A stretch of DNA of 64,000 nt. Origin: Massilia sp. PAMC28688 (GTDB lineage: Bacteria > Pseudomonadota > Gammaproteobacteria > Burkholderiales > Burkholderiaceae_D). Numbering within the stretch: the stretch's first letter is position 1; each line of letters starts with the position of its first letter. The position numbers were made by a program, and so were the translations under genes. Shown here one piece after another: positions 8,700-16,815 of the stretch. The stretch is from NCBI RefSeq assembly GCF_019443445.1, contig NZ_CP080378.1, positions 1,612,001 to 1,676,000 of the forward strand, read 5' to 3'. The notes beneath the pieces are model-generated. The model had not been told where the DNA came from, made no database searches, and worked only from the letters and a program-made list of their open reading frames with translations.

Positions 8700-11600
8700 T
8701 TATGCTGCGCGGTGTGCGCCGCCGGCCGCGCCGAAGTTGGCCAGCAGTTCGGCTTCCTTGGCCTTGGCCGCCTTCAGGTGACGCTCCTTGACATGACCAT
8801 AACCACGGATATCTTCCGGAATGCTGGCAATGGCCACGGCCTGGGACAGATTGTCGGCGGTCAGCTTCGGCAGCAGGCCGCTGACGGTGGCGTGGTAGTC
8901 CTTGATCAGGGCACGCTCCATCTTGCGCTCGGCGGTGTAGCCAAACATGTCAAATGGCGTATTGCGCAAGCCCTTCATCTTGGCAAGCACGCCAAAGGCC
9001 TTCATCATCCACGGACCGAATTCCTGCTTGATCAGGTGACCCTTGGAGTCGGTCTTGGCCATGATCGGCGGCGCCAGATGGAACTTCATCTTGTAGTCGC
9101 CTTCGAACATGTTGGCCACCTTTTCGGCAAACGCACCGGTGGTGTACAGGCGGGCCACTTCATACTCGTCCTTGTATGCCATCAGCTTGTAGTAGTAGCG
9201 CGCTACCGCTTCGGTCAGGCGCGTGCCGCCACCGACCCTGGCCTCCTGCTCGCGTACCTGGTCCACAAAGGCCTTGTACTGGGCGGCGTAGGCGGCGTTG
9301 GTATGCGCCGTCAGCAGCTCGATGCGGCGCTTGACGATGTCGTCCAGGGTCTGGGTGCGCTTGAACTCGATGACCTTGGCCGGCGTCGTCATCTTCACCA
9401 GCGACGGCAGGTCGTGGGCCGCGGTACGGCCCCAGTTGAAGGCGGCCTTGTTGAAGGCAACCGACACGTTGTTCAGTTCAATGGCGCGCATGATCGATGC
9501 TTCGCTCAAGGGCACCTGGCCCTTTTGCCATGAGTAGCCCAGCATGAACATGTTGGTGGCAATCGAGTCGCCCATGAGCGCGGTGGCGATCTGGCCGGCG
9601 TCGACAAAATCCACATTCTGCTCGCCGCAGGCCTTGACGATTTCTGCCTGCGAGCTCGCGCCCGGGAACTGCCAGTTCGGGTTCTTGACGAAGGCTGCGG
9701 TTGAGGAACCGGTGGAGTTGATCGCCGCGTAGGTGCGGTTTTCGCCCATGCGCGACAAGGCATCCTTGCTGGCGGTGACGATCAGGTCGCAGCCGATCAC
9801 GAGGTCGGCACTGCCGGTGCCCACGCGGGTCGAGTGCAGGTCGGCCTGGTTGTCGGCCAGGCGCACGTGCGACATGACCGGTCCGCCCTTCTGGGCCAGG
9901 CCACTCATGTCAAGCACGATGGCGCCCTTGCCTTCCACGTGCGCCGCCATGGCCAGGATCTGGCCCACGGTGACCACGCCGGTACCACCGATACCGGTGA
10001 TCAGGATGCCGTAGGGCGCCGCGGTGCTTTTCAGGACCGGCACAGGCAGCACTGGCGGGGCAGCTTCGCCCTTGGCAGCCTTCTTGGGCTTTTTGAGCGC
10101 GCCGCCTTCCACCGTCACGAACGATGGGCAGAAACCGGTGACGCACGAAAAGTCCTTGTTGCAGGAGGACTGGTTGATCTGGCGCTTGCGACCCAGCTCC
10201 GTTTCCAGCGGCTCCACCGACAGGCAGTTCGACTGCACCGAGCAGTCGCCGCAGCCTTCGCACACTGCCTCGTTGATGACGGCGCGCTTGGCTGGATCCG
10301 GATACTCGTTGCGCTTGCGGCGGCGGCGCTTTTCGGAAGCACAGGTCTGGTCATAGATCATGGCCGACACGCCCGGCATGTCGCGCAGTTCGCGCTGCAC
10401 GTCCATCAATTCGCTGCGGTGGCGGACGGTGACGCCCGGCGCCCAGTTGTAATCGTCCGGGTACTTTTCCGGCTCGTCGGTGACGACGATGATCGGCGTG
10501 ACGCCTTCGGCCGCGATCTGGCGGCTGATCATGCCCGGGTCGAGCGGGCCATCGAATTCCTGGCCGCCGGTCATGGCCACGGCGTCATTGAACAGGATCT
10601 TGTAGGTGATGTTGACCTTGGCCGACACCGCCGCGCGGATCGCCAGGATACCGGAGTGGAAGTAGGTGCCGTCACCGAGGTTGGTGAAGACGTGCTTCTC
10701 GTTGGTGAAGGGTGCCTGGCCAACCCAGGTCACGCCTTCTGCGCCCATGTGGGTGAAGGTGGACGTTTCACGGTCCATCCACAGCACCATGTAATGGCAG
10801 CCGATACCGGCCAGGGCGCGCGAGCCTTCCGGCACCTTGGTCGAGGAATTGTGCGGGCAGCCGGAGCAGAAATATGGCGTGCGGTCGGTTTCCGGATTTG
10901 GCTTCAGGCCGGCGGACTTGAGCACCAGCTCCTTGGCTTCCAGGAAGGCGATGCGCTCCTTCACGCGCTGCTCCACCGGATGGCCGGCGCAGTAGTGCGA
11001 AATACGGCTGGCGATGGCGCGTGCGATCAGGGCCGGATTGAGTTCGTACGTGGCCGGCAGCAGCCAGTCGCCGTGGCCGGACTTGCCCTTGTTGGACCAC
11101 TCGCCCGTGTCGTCGAACTTGCCGACCACGCGTGGACGCTCGCCGTCCGGCAGGTTGTACAGTTCTTCCTTGAGCGCGTATTCGAGGATCTGGCGCTTTT
11201 CTTCCACCACCAGGATTTCGTCCAGGCCCTTGGCAAATTCATGCACCCCGTCCGCTTCGAGCGGCCAGGTCATGCCGATCTTGTACAGGCGGATGCCGAT
11301 ATCGGCCGCGGCCTGCTCGTCGATGCCGAGATCCGCCAGCGCCTGGCGCGTGTCCAGGTACGACTTGCCGGCCGTGATGATGCCGATCTTGGGACGGGGG
11401 CTGTCCCAGATGATCTTGTTGAGCTTATTGGCGCGCACATAGGCCAGGGCCGCGTACCACTTATAGCTGTTCATCCGCACTTCCATGTCGAGCACGGTGT
11501 CGGGCCAGCGGATATTCAGGCCGCCTTCCGGCAGCTCGAAGTCGGTCGGCATTTCGATCTTGACGCGGTCCGGGTCGAAGTCGACCACGGCGCCCGACTC

Positions 11601-12254
11601 GATGATGTCGGTCACGCACTTCATGGACACCCACAGGCCGGTGTAGCGGCTCATGGCCCAGGCGTGCAGGCCGTAGTCGATATACTCCTGCACCGACGCC
11701 GGGTACAGCACCGGGATGCCGCAGGCGTTGAGGATGTGGTCACTCTGGTGCGCAGTGGACGAGGACTTGGCCGCGTGGTCGTCGCCGGCCAGCACCAGCA
11801 CGCCGCCATGCCTGGCGCTGCCGGCATTGTTGGCGTGCTTGAAGACGTCGCCGCAGCGGTCCACGCCAGGGCCTTTGCCATACCACATCGAGAACACGCC
11901 GTCGTACTTGGCATCCTTGAACAGATTGGTCTGCTGCGTGCCCCACACGGCGGTGGCGGCCAGGTCTTCGTTCATCCCGGGATGGAACTTGACGTGGTGC
12001 GCGTCCAGGTGCTTCTTGGCCTTCATGGCGGTCATGTCGACCGAAGTCACGGGCGAACCGCGGTAGCCGGTGATGTAGCCGGCCGTGTTCAGGCCAGCCT
12101 TGAGGTCGCGCTCGCGCTGCATCATCGGCAGGCGGATCAGGGCCTGGGTGCCGGTCATGAAGGCGCGGCCGCGCTCGAGCGTCCATTTATCGTCAAGCGA
12201 AATTTCGTGCTCGGGCTGGGCGCCCAGTTTGGACGGGTCTAGTGGTGCATTCAT
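8700..12254 (-). CDS. Indolepyruvate ferredoxin oxidoreductase, fused alpha-beta (IorAB type)
   Basis: The 1184-residue single-chain enzyme performs CoA-dependent oxidative decarboxylation of aryl-pyruvates from aromatic amino acids. The N-terminal pyrimidine-type domain contains YRGSPVTSVD and GMNEDLAATAVWG. A thiamine-diphosphate domain follows with CSGCPHNSSTKVPEG and GGQEFDGPLDP. A cysteine-rich iron-sulfur region contains CEGCGDCSVQSNC and SCNKDFSCVTGFCP. The C-terminal gamma-type domain begins at GILITGIGGTGVVTVGQIL. The length matches fused proteobacterial members rather than the two-subunit archaeal form. It begins 21 bp after the hppD stop on the same strand, so the two share an aromatic-catabolism transcript. 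Confidence 0.93.
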   Translation of the reverse strand: MNAPLDPSKLGAQPEHEISLDDKWTLERGRAFMTGTQALIRLPMMQRERDLKAGLNTAGYITGYRGSPVTSVDMTAMKAKKHLDAHHVKFHPGMNEDLAATAVWGTQQTNLFKDAKYDGVFSMWYGKGPGVDRCGDVFKHANNAGSARHGGVLVLAGDDHAAKSSSTAHQSDHILNACGIPVLYPASVQEYIDYGLHAWAMSRYTGLWVSMKCVTDIIESGAVVDFDPDRVKIEMPTDFELPEGGLNIRWPDTVLDMEVRMNSYKWYAALAYVRANKLNKIIWDSPRPKIGIITAGKSYLDTRQALADLGIDEQAAADIGIRLYKIGMTWPLEADGVHEFAKGLDEILVVEEKRQILEYALKEELYNLPDGERPRVVGKFDDTGEWSNKGKSGHGDWLLPATYELNPALIARAIASRISHYCAGHPVEQRVKERIAFLEAKELVLKSAGLKPNPETDRTPYFCSGCPHNSSTKVPEGSRALAGIGCHYMVLWMDRETSTFTHMGAEGVTWVGQAPFTNEKHVFTNLGDGTYFHSGILAIRAAVSAKVNITYKILFNDAVAMTGGQEFDGPLDPGMISRQIAAEGVTPIIVVTDEPEKYPDDYNWAPGVTVRHRSELMDVQRELRDMPGVSAMIYDQTCASEKRRRRKRNEYPDPAKRAVINEAVCEGCGDCSVQSNCLSVEPLETELGRKRQINQSSCNKDFSCVTGFCPSFVTVEGGALKKPKKAAKGEAAPPVLPVPVLKSTAAPYGILITGIGGTGVVTVGQILAMAAHVEGKGAIVLDMSGLAQKGGPVMSHVRLADNQADLHSTRVGTGSADLVIGCDLIVTASKDALSRMGENRTYAAINSTGSSTAAFVKNPNWQFPGASSQAEIVKACGEQNVDFVDAGQIATALMGDSIATNMFMLGYSWQKGQVPLSEASIMRAIELNNVSVAFNKAAFNWGRTAAHDLPSLVKMTTPAKVIEFKRTQTLDDIVKRRIELLTAHTNAAYAAQYKAFVDQVREQEARVGGGTRLTEAVARYYYKLMAYKDEYEVARLYTTGAFAEKVANMFEGDYKMKFHLAPPIMAKTDSKGHLIKQEFGPWMMKAFGVLAKMKGLRNTPFDMFGYTAERKMERALIKDYHATVSGLLPKLTADNLSQAVAIASIPEDIRGYGHVKERHLKAAKAKEAELLANFGAAGGAHRAA

Positions 12255-12275
12255 ATGTGTCTCCGTGCTGCCGTA

Positions 12276-13409
12276 TCAGGCGGCGGTCTTGGCGGTGGCT
12301 GCAGCGGGGTCGGCCAGGACGCCGCGCTTGATCTGGTCCAGCTCGATCGATTCGAACAGGGCGCGGAAGTTACCTTCGCCAAAGCCCTGGTCGCCCTTGC
12401 GCTGGATGATTTCAAAGAAGATCGGACCGATCACGGTCTGGGTGAAAATCTGCAGCAGCAGTTCGCGCTTGTCTTCGCTGCTGTGGCCATCGATGAGGAT
12501 GCGCAGGCGGCGCAGTTCTTCCAGGTTCTCGCCATGGCCGGGCAGGCGGCGGTTGACCAGTTCGTAGTAGGTCTCGATGGTGTCCTGGAAGATGATGCCG
12601 CTGTCGCGCAGCTTTGCAATGGTGCTGTAGATGTCGTCGGTGCCCAGCGCGATGTGCTGGATGCCCTCGCCATGGTACTGGTCGAGGTATTCGGCGATCT
12701 GGGACTTGTCGTCGGACGACTCGTTGATGGGGATGCGGATCTTGCCGCATGGCGAAGTCATGGCCTTGGACTTCAAGCCCGTCAGCTTGCCCTCGATGTC
12801 GAAATAACGCACCTCGCGGAAGTTGAACAGGTTCTCGTAGAACGCTGCCAGTTCCTTCATGCGGCCGCGGTGGACGTTGTTGGTCAGGTGATCGATATAG
12901 GTCAGGCCATTGCCGACCGGGTTGACCTGGGCGCCGGGAATGGCGACAAAGTCGACATCGTAGATGCTGATGTCGCCAATGGCGCCGCTCTGGGCGTCGG
13001 CATCCTTGCCGCGCCAGCGGTCGACCAGGTACACGAGCGAATCGCCCACGCCCTTGATGGCGGGGATATTCAACTCCATCGGGCCGGTGCGGTTGTCAAA
13101 TCCCCAGGCGCCCATGTCGAGCGCACGCTTGTAGGCAAAAGCGGCATCCTTGACGCGGATGGCGATGGCGCAGACGGACGGGCCATGGGTGCGCGCAAAA
13201 CGCTGGGCAAACGAATCCGGTTCGGCGTTGATGATGAAGTTGATGTCGCCCTGGCGATACAGGGTCACGTCCTTGTGGCGATGGCGCGCGATGGCGACAA
13301 AGCCCAGCTGTTCGAACAATGCGCCAAGCGCTTTCGGGTCCGGCGCGGCGTACTCGACAAATTCGAATCCGTCGGTCCCCATCGGATTGTCCCAAGGCGT
13401 AAATTGCAT
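12276..13409 (-). CDS. hppD: 4-hydroxyphenylpyruvate dioxygenase
   Basis: Converts 4-hydroxyphenylpyruvate to homogentisate in tyrosine and phenylalanine breakdown, using Fe(II) and O2. The start at MQFTPWDNPMGTDGFEFVEY was chosen because GGAGAC precedes it and the two-domain fold begins there; 20 further in-frame residues upstream have no such support. The two vicinal-oxygen-chelate domains are at about 12-150 and 165-340. The iron ligands are visible as His in YIDHLTNN, His in GIQHIALGTDD and Glu in GPIFFEIIQRKG. The 377-residue length is normal. It is divergent from an Lrp/AsnC gene with a likely operator in between, which suggests amino-acid-responsive control. Confidence 0.95.
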   Translation of the reverse strand: MQFTPWDNPMGTDGFEFVEYAAPDPKALGALFEQLGFVAIARHRHKDVTLYRQGDINFIINAEPDSFAQRFARTHGPSVCAIAIRVKDAAFAYKRALDMGAWGFDNRTGPMELNIPAIKGVGDSLVYLVDRWRGKDADAQSGAIGDISIYDVDFVAIPGAQVNPVGNGLTYIDHLTNNVHRGRMKELAAFYENLFNFREVRYFDIEGKLTGLKSKAMTSPCGKIRIPINESSDDKSQIAEYLDQYHGEGIQHIALGTDDIYSTIAKLRDSGIIFQDTIETYYELVNRRLPGHGENLEELRRLRILIDGHSSEDKRELLLQIFTQTVIGPIFFEIIQRKGDQGFGEGNFRALFESIELDQIKRGVLADPAAATAKTAA

Positions 13410-13493
13410 GACTGTCTCCTCATTTATTAGCGCACAGTATAGTCGTCTGGCCCCGGCATTAAATTCCAATCAATGCCCACGTTTCAGGCATTT

Positions 13494-13520
13494 GCGCAAT
13501 ATAATTGCGTGAAATTGCGC
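13494..13520. promoter_or_regulatory. Phased half-sites between hppD and the Lrp-family gene
   Basis: GCGCAAT (13494-13500), ATTGCGT (13504-13510) and ATTGCGC (13514-13520) are an inverted pair plus a direct copy, each step exactly 10 bp. Half-sites on the same DNA face at helical spacing are typical of Lrp/AsnC operators. The array ends 14 bp before the regulator's ATG, fitting autoregulation. A TATACT -10-like hexamer for hppD lies at 13436-13441 on the minus strand. Confidence 0.6.
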
Positions 13521-13534
13521 GCTTTGGAGGAAAA

Positions 13535-14044
13535 ATGTCAAAAATTGAGCTGGATAAAACAGATCGCAAGATTTTGTCCATATTGCAACAGGACGGCAGG
13601 CTCTCGAATCAGGATGTGGCGGACAGGGTCAGCCTATCACCATCGCCGTGCCTGCGGCGCATCAAACGGCTGGAGGAAGCGGGGGTGATCCGGCAATACG
13701 TGGCGCTGCTGGACCCGGCCCAGATTGGCCTGGGATTGCTGGCCTATGTCAACGTGCGGCTGGAAAAGCACAGCGAAGCGTCGAGCAATGCGGCCGGCGC
13801 GCGCCGTGCCACCAGTTCGCCGCATGCCGATTTCGCCTCATCGGTAGCGCACTGGCCGGAGGTGGTGGCCTGCTACGCCATGACGGGAGAAATGGATTAC
13901 CTGCTGCGGGTGCACGTGGAAGATATGGATCACTTCTCGCGCTTCATGATGCAGACACTGCTGTCGCACCCGGCCGTGGCCGATGTGAAGTCCAGCTTTG
14001 CGCTGCAGCGGATCAAGGACACCACGGCGCTGCCGCTGGTGTAG
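13535..14044 (+). CDS. Lrp/AsnC-family transcriptional regulator
   Basis: 169 residues. The start at MSKIELDKTDRKIL has GGAGG six nt upstream. The N-terminal winged-helix DNA-binding domain (about 5-65) shows ILQQDGRLSNQDVADRVSLS and CLRRIKRLEEAGVI. The C-terminal RAM/AsnC effector domain has VVACYAMTGEMDYLLRVHVEDM. Between the two, the segment KHSEASSNAAGARRATSSPHA is longer than in typical Lrp proteins, where the strand runs almost directly into the WPEV helix. It is divergent from hppD, so regulation of tyrosine/phenylalanine catabolism is the natural inference. The effector amino acid is not known. Confidence 0.92.
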   Translation: MSKIELDKTDRKILSILQQDGRLSNQDVADRVSLSPSPCLRRIKRLEEAGVIRQYVALLDPAQIGLGLLAYVNVRLEKHSEASSNAAGARRATSSPHADFASSVAHWPEVVACYAMTGEMDYLLRVHVEDMDHFSRFMMQTLLSHPAVADVKSSFALQRIKDTTALPLV

Positions 14045-14078
14045 CGGGCGCTGCCCTTCCCGAATCATTTTCCTATAG

Positions 14079-14478
14079 CCAGGGTCAGACCACTTAAACG
14101 CATCAAAATCAATTTCCTCAAACCAGGGTCAGACCACTTAAACGCATCAAAATCAATTTCCTCAAACCAGGGTCAGACCACTTAAACGGGCTGAAATCAA
14201 TTGTCTTGTGGTTGCAAAAGTCCTACAAAAATTGCTGGCGAACCACTTTGAAAGGGCGGCGACGGGATGCGGCAGAAAGCTTCAGCCCACGCCGGGTTTA
14301 ACCGTGCGCGATTCGCCCGCTTTTCATCGAATTTTGGCTTCGAAGCACGATCGGACCCGGCCACGCCTCGTGCCGGGCCAGTGCAACTCGCCGCAGGAAA
14401 TTGATTTTCGCCCGTTTAAGTGGTCTGACCCTGGCTATAGGAAATTGATTTTGACCCGTTTAAGTGGTCTGACCCTGG
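14079..14478. repeat. Inverted-repeat intergenic element, copy 1
   Basis: This fills the gap between the Lrp and GNAT genes; no gene is supported in it. A 22-bp motif (CCAGGGTCAGACCACTT... ending AAACG) occurs three times in direct orientation at 14079, 14123 and 14167. It occurs twice inverted at 14413-14434 and 14457-14478. All neighbouring copies are spaced exactly 44 bp. The 22 bp between copies are also conserved (CAAAATCAATTTCCT core). The central about 224 bp are unrelated to the core of the second copy near 43.2 kb. TTTGGGGAAA (14479-14488) directly after the last motif is shared with copy 2, so the element may extend that far. Confidence 0.9.
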
Positions 14479-14517
14479 TTTGGGGAAAGTTATGAGGGAT
14501 TGGTCGGCAGTAGGGTC

Positions 14518-15204
14518 TCAGCGGTCGGCGCTGAAAAACTTGGCTGCGAAGCGCTTGTTGGCCTTGAAGTTGTAGTCGAGCGTGGCCACCTGCTCTTCCA
14601 GCGCTTCCTGCAGCAAGGTGGCGGGACTCGCCGCCGGCAGGCGCAGGTAGGCGTCCGCTTCGCCACGCTCGCGCTCAATCTGCATGCCGGCCTTTTTGGC
14701 AATGTGCATCATGGTCTGGTTCGACGACAGGCAGTGCATATACAGCGTATCGACATCGTTGTTGCGGCAATGGATGGCGGCCCGCTCGAATAGCCGTGAA
14801 CCAATGCCGCGCCCGCGCGCCGAACGCGATACCGATACGCCAAACTCGGCAATGCGGGCCTTGGTGGTGGCACCGCCAACAGGCATGGCCGCTTTCGGCG
14901 CGAAGGCCAGGTGGCCCACCGCCACCAGACGGAACATCCGGTTGTAGACGCCATAGATGGTGTCGCGCGTGAAATCGATGCCGGCGACATACTGCTCCAG
15001 GCGCTCGTCCGACAATACAGTGCCGAACCGAAGTAAGCGGTCGCTATCGTCCAGATCAAGGAAATGCCGGCGCATGCGGCGCCGGTCGCGCTCGCCCAGC
15101 TGCTTGACCAAGACGGCACGGCGCGGCCGGGGACCGTGCGGCCTGCCCGTTTCGGGCTTGCGCAGCCAGCGGCCCAGCTGGATCGGAAGCGACATCGTAA
15201 ACAT
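14518..15204 (-). CDS. GNAT-family N-acetyltransferase
   Basis: 228 residues. The start at MFTMSLPIQLG has AGGAG with a 6-nt spacer upstream. The acetyl-CoA-binding motif A is visible as VSVSRSARGRGIGSRLFE (RGRGIG), followed by the typical helix and SSNQTMMHIAKKAGM, placing the GNAT fold at about 60-190. The N-terminal 40 residues are basic and proline-rich (RKPETGRPHGPRPRRA). The C-terminal tail (VATLDYNFKANKRFAAKFFSADR) is of unknown role. The substrate could be an amino group on a small molecule or protein; the sequence does not decide. It is transcribed toward repeat element 1. Confidence 0.88.
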   Translation of the reverse strand: MFTMSLPIQLGRWLRKPETGRPHGPRPRRAVLVKQLGERDRRRMRRHFLDLDDSDRLLRFGTVLSDERLEQYVAGIDFTRDTIYGVYNRMFRLVAVGHLAFAPKAAMPVGGATTKARIAEFGVSVSRSARGRGIGSRLFERAAIHCRNNDVDTLYMHCLSSNQTMMHIAKKAGMQIERERGEADAYLRLPAASPATLLQEALEEQVATLDYNFKANKRFAAKFFSADR

Positions 15205-15291
15205 GGAATTCTCCTGCCATTGTGCATTGCACCATAAAGCCATTGTAGCGCAACGGAAAAGGAGTTTTCGAGGCCAGACTCTAGCGTGCGA

Positions 15292-16815
15292 CTAGAGAAT
15301 CCGGTCCAGCACCGGGTCGGCCAGGCGCTGGGACCAGCGCGCATGGCCGCTGATGGCGATGCCGTTCTTGCCGTCCTGCTTGGCCTGGTACATGGCCTGG
15401 TCGGCGTCAGCCAGCAGGGCCTGGGCGCCGCGCGCACGCCCTTCCTGGCCGTTGGCGCTGGAAATGCCGATGCTGGCCGAGATGGTGATGGGATGGCCCT
15501 GGGCCTCGCGGATGCCGCAGATTGCTTCCAGCGCCAGCTCGGCCACGCGCCTGGCGCCTTCGCGGTCGCGCACTTCTTCAAGCAGGATCACGAACTCGTC
15601 GCCACCGAGGCGCGCCAGCACGTCTTCCTTGCGCAGCTTGTCCTGCACACGGCGCGCCACTTCCTGCAATACCACGTTGCCGGCGGCGTGGCCCCAGGTG
15701 TCATTGACGGCCTTGAAGCCGTCAAGGTCGATGAACATGACCACCACATTGGTGTTGCGGCGCGCCGCGCGCAGCATGGCCCGGTCCAGCAGCTGGGTGA
15801 ACTGGCCATAGTTGATGAGGCCGGTGAGCATGTCATACATGGCCAGCTTTTCCAGCTGCTCGCTTTTCGCTTCCAGCGCGGCGGTGCGCTCGGCCACGCG
15901 CAGCTCCAGCGTTTCGTTGGCGCGCTTGAGGTCGCGGTTGACCTGGTTGATGATCAGGTAGCTGCGCCGCAGGCGCCGCGCGAACAGGACCACCAGGAAC
16001 AGCAGCATGCCCGAATAGGCGAACAGGTAGCCGCGCCAGCGCTGGCGCTCGATCTGGACCTGGCCGAATGCGCGGTCGAACTGGGTGGCCAGCCGCCCCA
16101 GCAGTTCGCCGGTGCCGGTGTCGGCAATCTGGCGCTCGAGCCGGTTTTCCAGCTCGCGATAACGCACAATGGCGCGCGCGTGGGCGGCCATGGCCTCGAT
16201 GGCCGCCCCCATGGTCGGCGAAAAGCCGCTGCGCAGCGATTCCACCAGCACGATCTGGCGTTCGATGGCCGTTCCCAGGGCCGGGTCCGGCACCATGTTG
16301 TAACGTAGCAGGTCGGTCAGCAGCGTGTTGAGCGCGGCATCGAGCGCCAGCACCGTGCGCGCCGGGACCAGGGCCGCCTCGATGCCCGTCAGTTCCGTCT
16401 TGAGACCGGCAATGGCGGGCGGGATATACATGAGCGAATTGCGCAGCACCGCATTCTGGCTCTTGAACTGTTCCACCAGCTCTTCCTTCTGGCGCAGCGC
16501 GCTGACCAGCTGGCCGTAGGTGGCAAGCGCCTCCGGCCCGCGCGTCATGGCCAGCGCCGATGCCACCTCGGTTGTCAGCTGGTGCATGCGCGGCAGGGGC
16601 GCCACCAGGGGATCGTAGTCGGGATTGAGTCCCACGTGCGAACGCAGGATGTTGACGTTCCAGCCGGCATCGAGCTTTTCCAGTTCACGCAAATTGAGCA
16701 TGACCCGGTTCTGGGCATCGATGTCAATCGCCTGGGTACGGTTAAAAAGATAACCAAGAGTTACAACGAGGAGTGTGAGCAAGGCAATTGCAGCTACGCG
16801 CCGCGGCAAGCTCAC
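15292..16815 (-). CDS. Membrane diguanylate cyclase (GGDEF) with helical periplasmic sensor
   Basis: 507 residues with a GTG start. Membrane helices are at about 7-24 and 262-281, flanking a roughly 230-residue all-helical periplasmic region, possibly a DAHL-type sensor. After a short coiled coil (about 285-325) comes a GGDEF domain with intact GGDEF at 404-408 and the inhibitory I-site RKED (RxxD at 395-398) five residues before it, so the enzyme should make cyclic di-GMP and be product-inhibited. The GTG start overlaps the TGA of the upstream cytochrome c peroxidase gene (GTGA), which points to translational coupling. The periplasmic signal may relate to the peroxidase, such as peroxide or redox state. 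Confidence 0.92.
   Translation of the reverse strand: MSLPRRVAAIALLTLLVVTLGYLFNRTQAIDIDAQNRVMLNLRELEKLDAGWNVNILRSHVGLNPDYDPLVAPLPRMHQLTTEVASALAMTRGPEALATYGQLVSALRQKEELVEQFKSQNAVLRNSLMYIPPAIAGLKTELTGIEAALVPARTVLALDAALNTLLTDLLRYNMVPDPALGTAIERQIVLVESLRSGFSPTMGAAIEAMAAHARAIVRYRELENRLERQIADTGTGELLGRLATQFDRAFGQVQIERQRWRGYLFAYSGMLLFLVVLFARRLRRSYLIINQVNRDLKRANETLELRVAERTAALEAKSEQLEKLAMYDMLTGLINYGQFTQLLDRAMLRAARRNTNVVVMFIDLDGFKAVNDTWGHAAGNVVLQEVARRVQDKLRKEDVLARLGGDEFVILLEEVRDREGARRVAELALEAICGIREAQGHPITISASIGISSANGQEGRARGAQALLADADQAMYQAKQDGKNGIAISGHARWSQRLADPVLDRIL

Noticed and set aside
9834..12242. 802-codon open frame on the plus strand
   Set aside because: It is antisense to the indolepyruvate oxidoreductase, is rich in His, Gly, Arg and Val from high-GC shadow reading, and shows no domain; the minus-strand frame has full family motifs.
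14079..14188. Possible small CRISPR array (three 22-bp direct repeats, 22-bp gaps)
   Set aside because: The gaps are conserved rather than variable, copies occur in inverse orientation at the other end, and there are no cas genes.
14208..14495. 95-codon open frame inside repeat element 1
   Set aside because: No ribosome-binding site, reads through inverted motif copies, and not matched by the core of copy 2.
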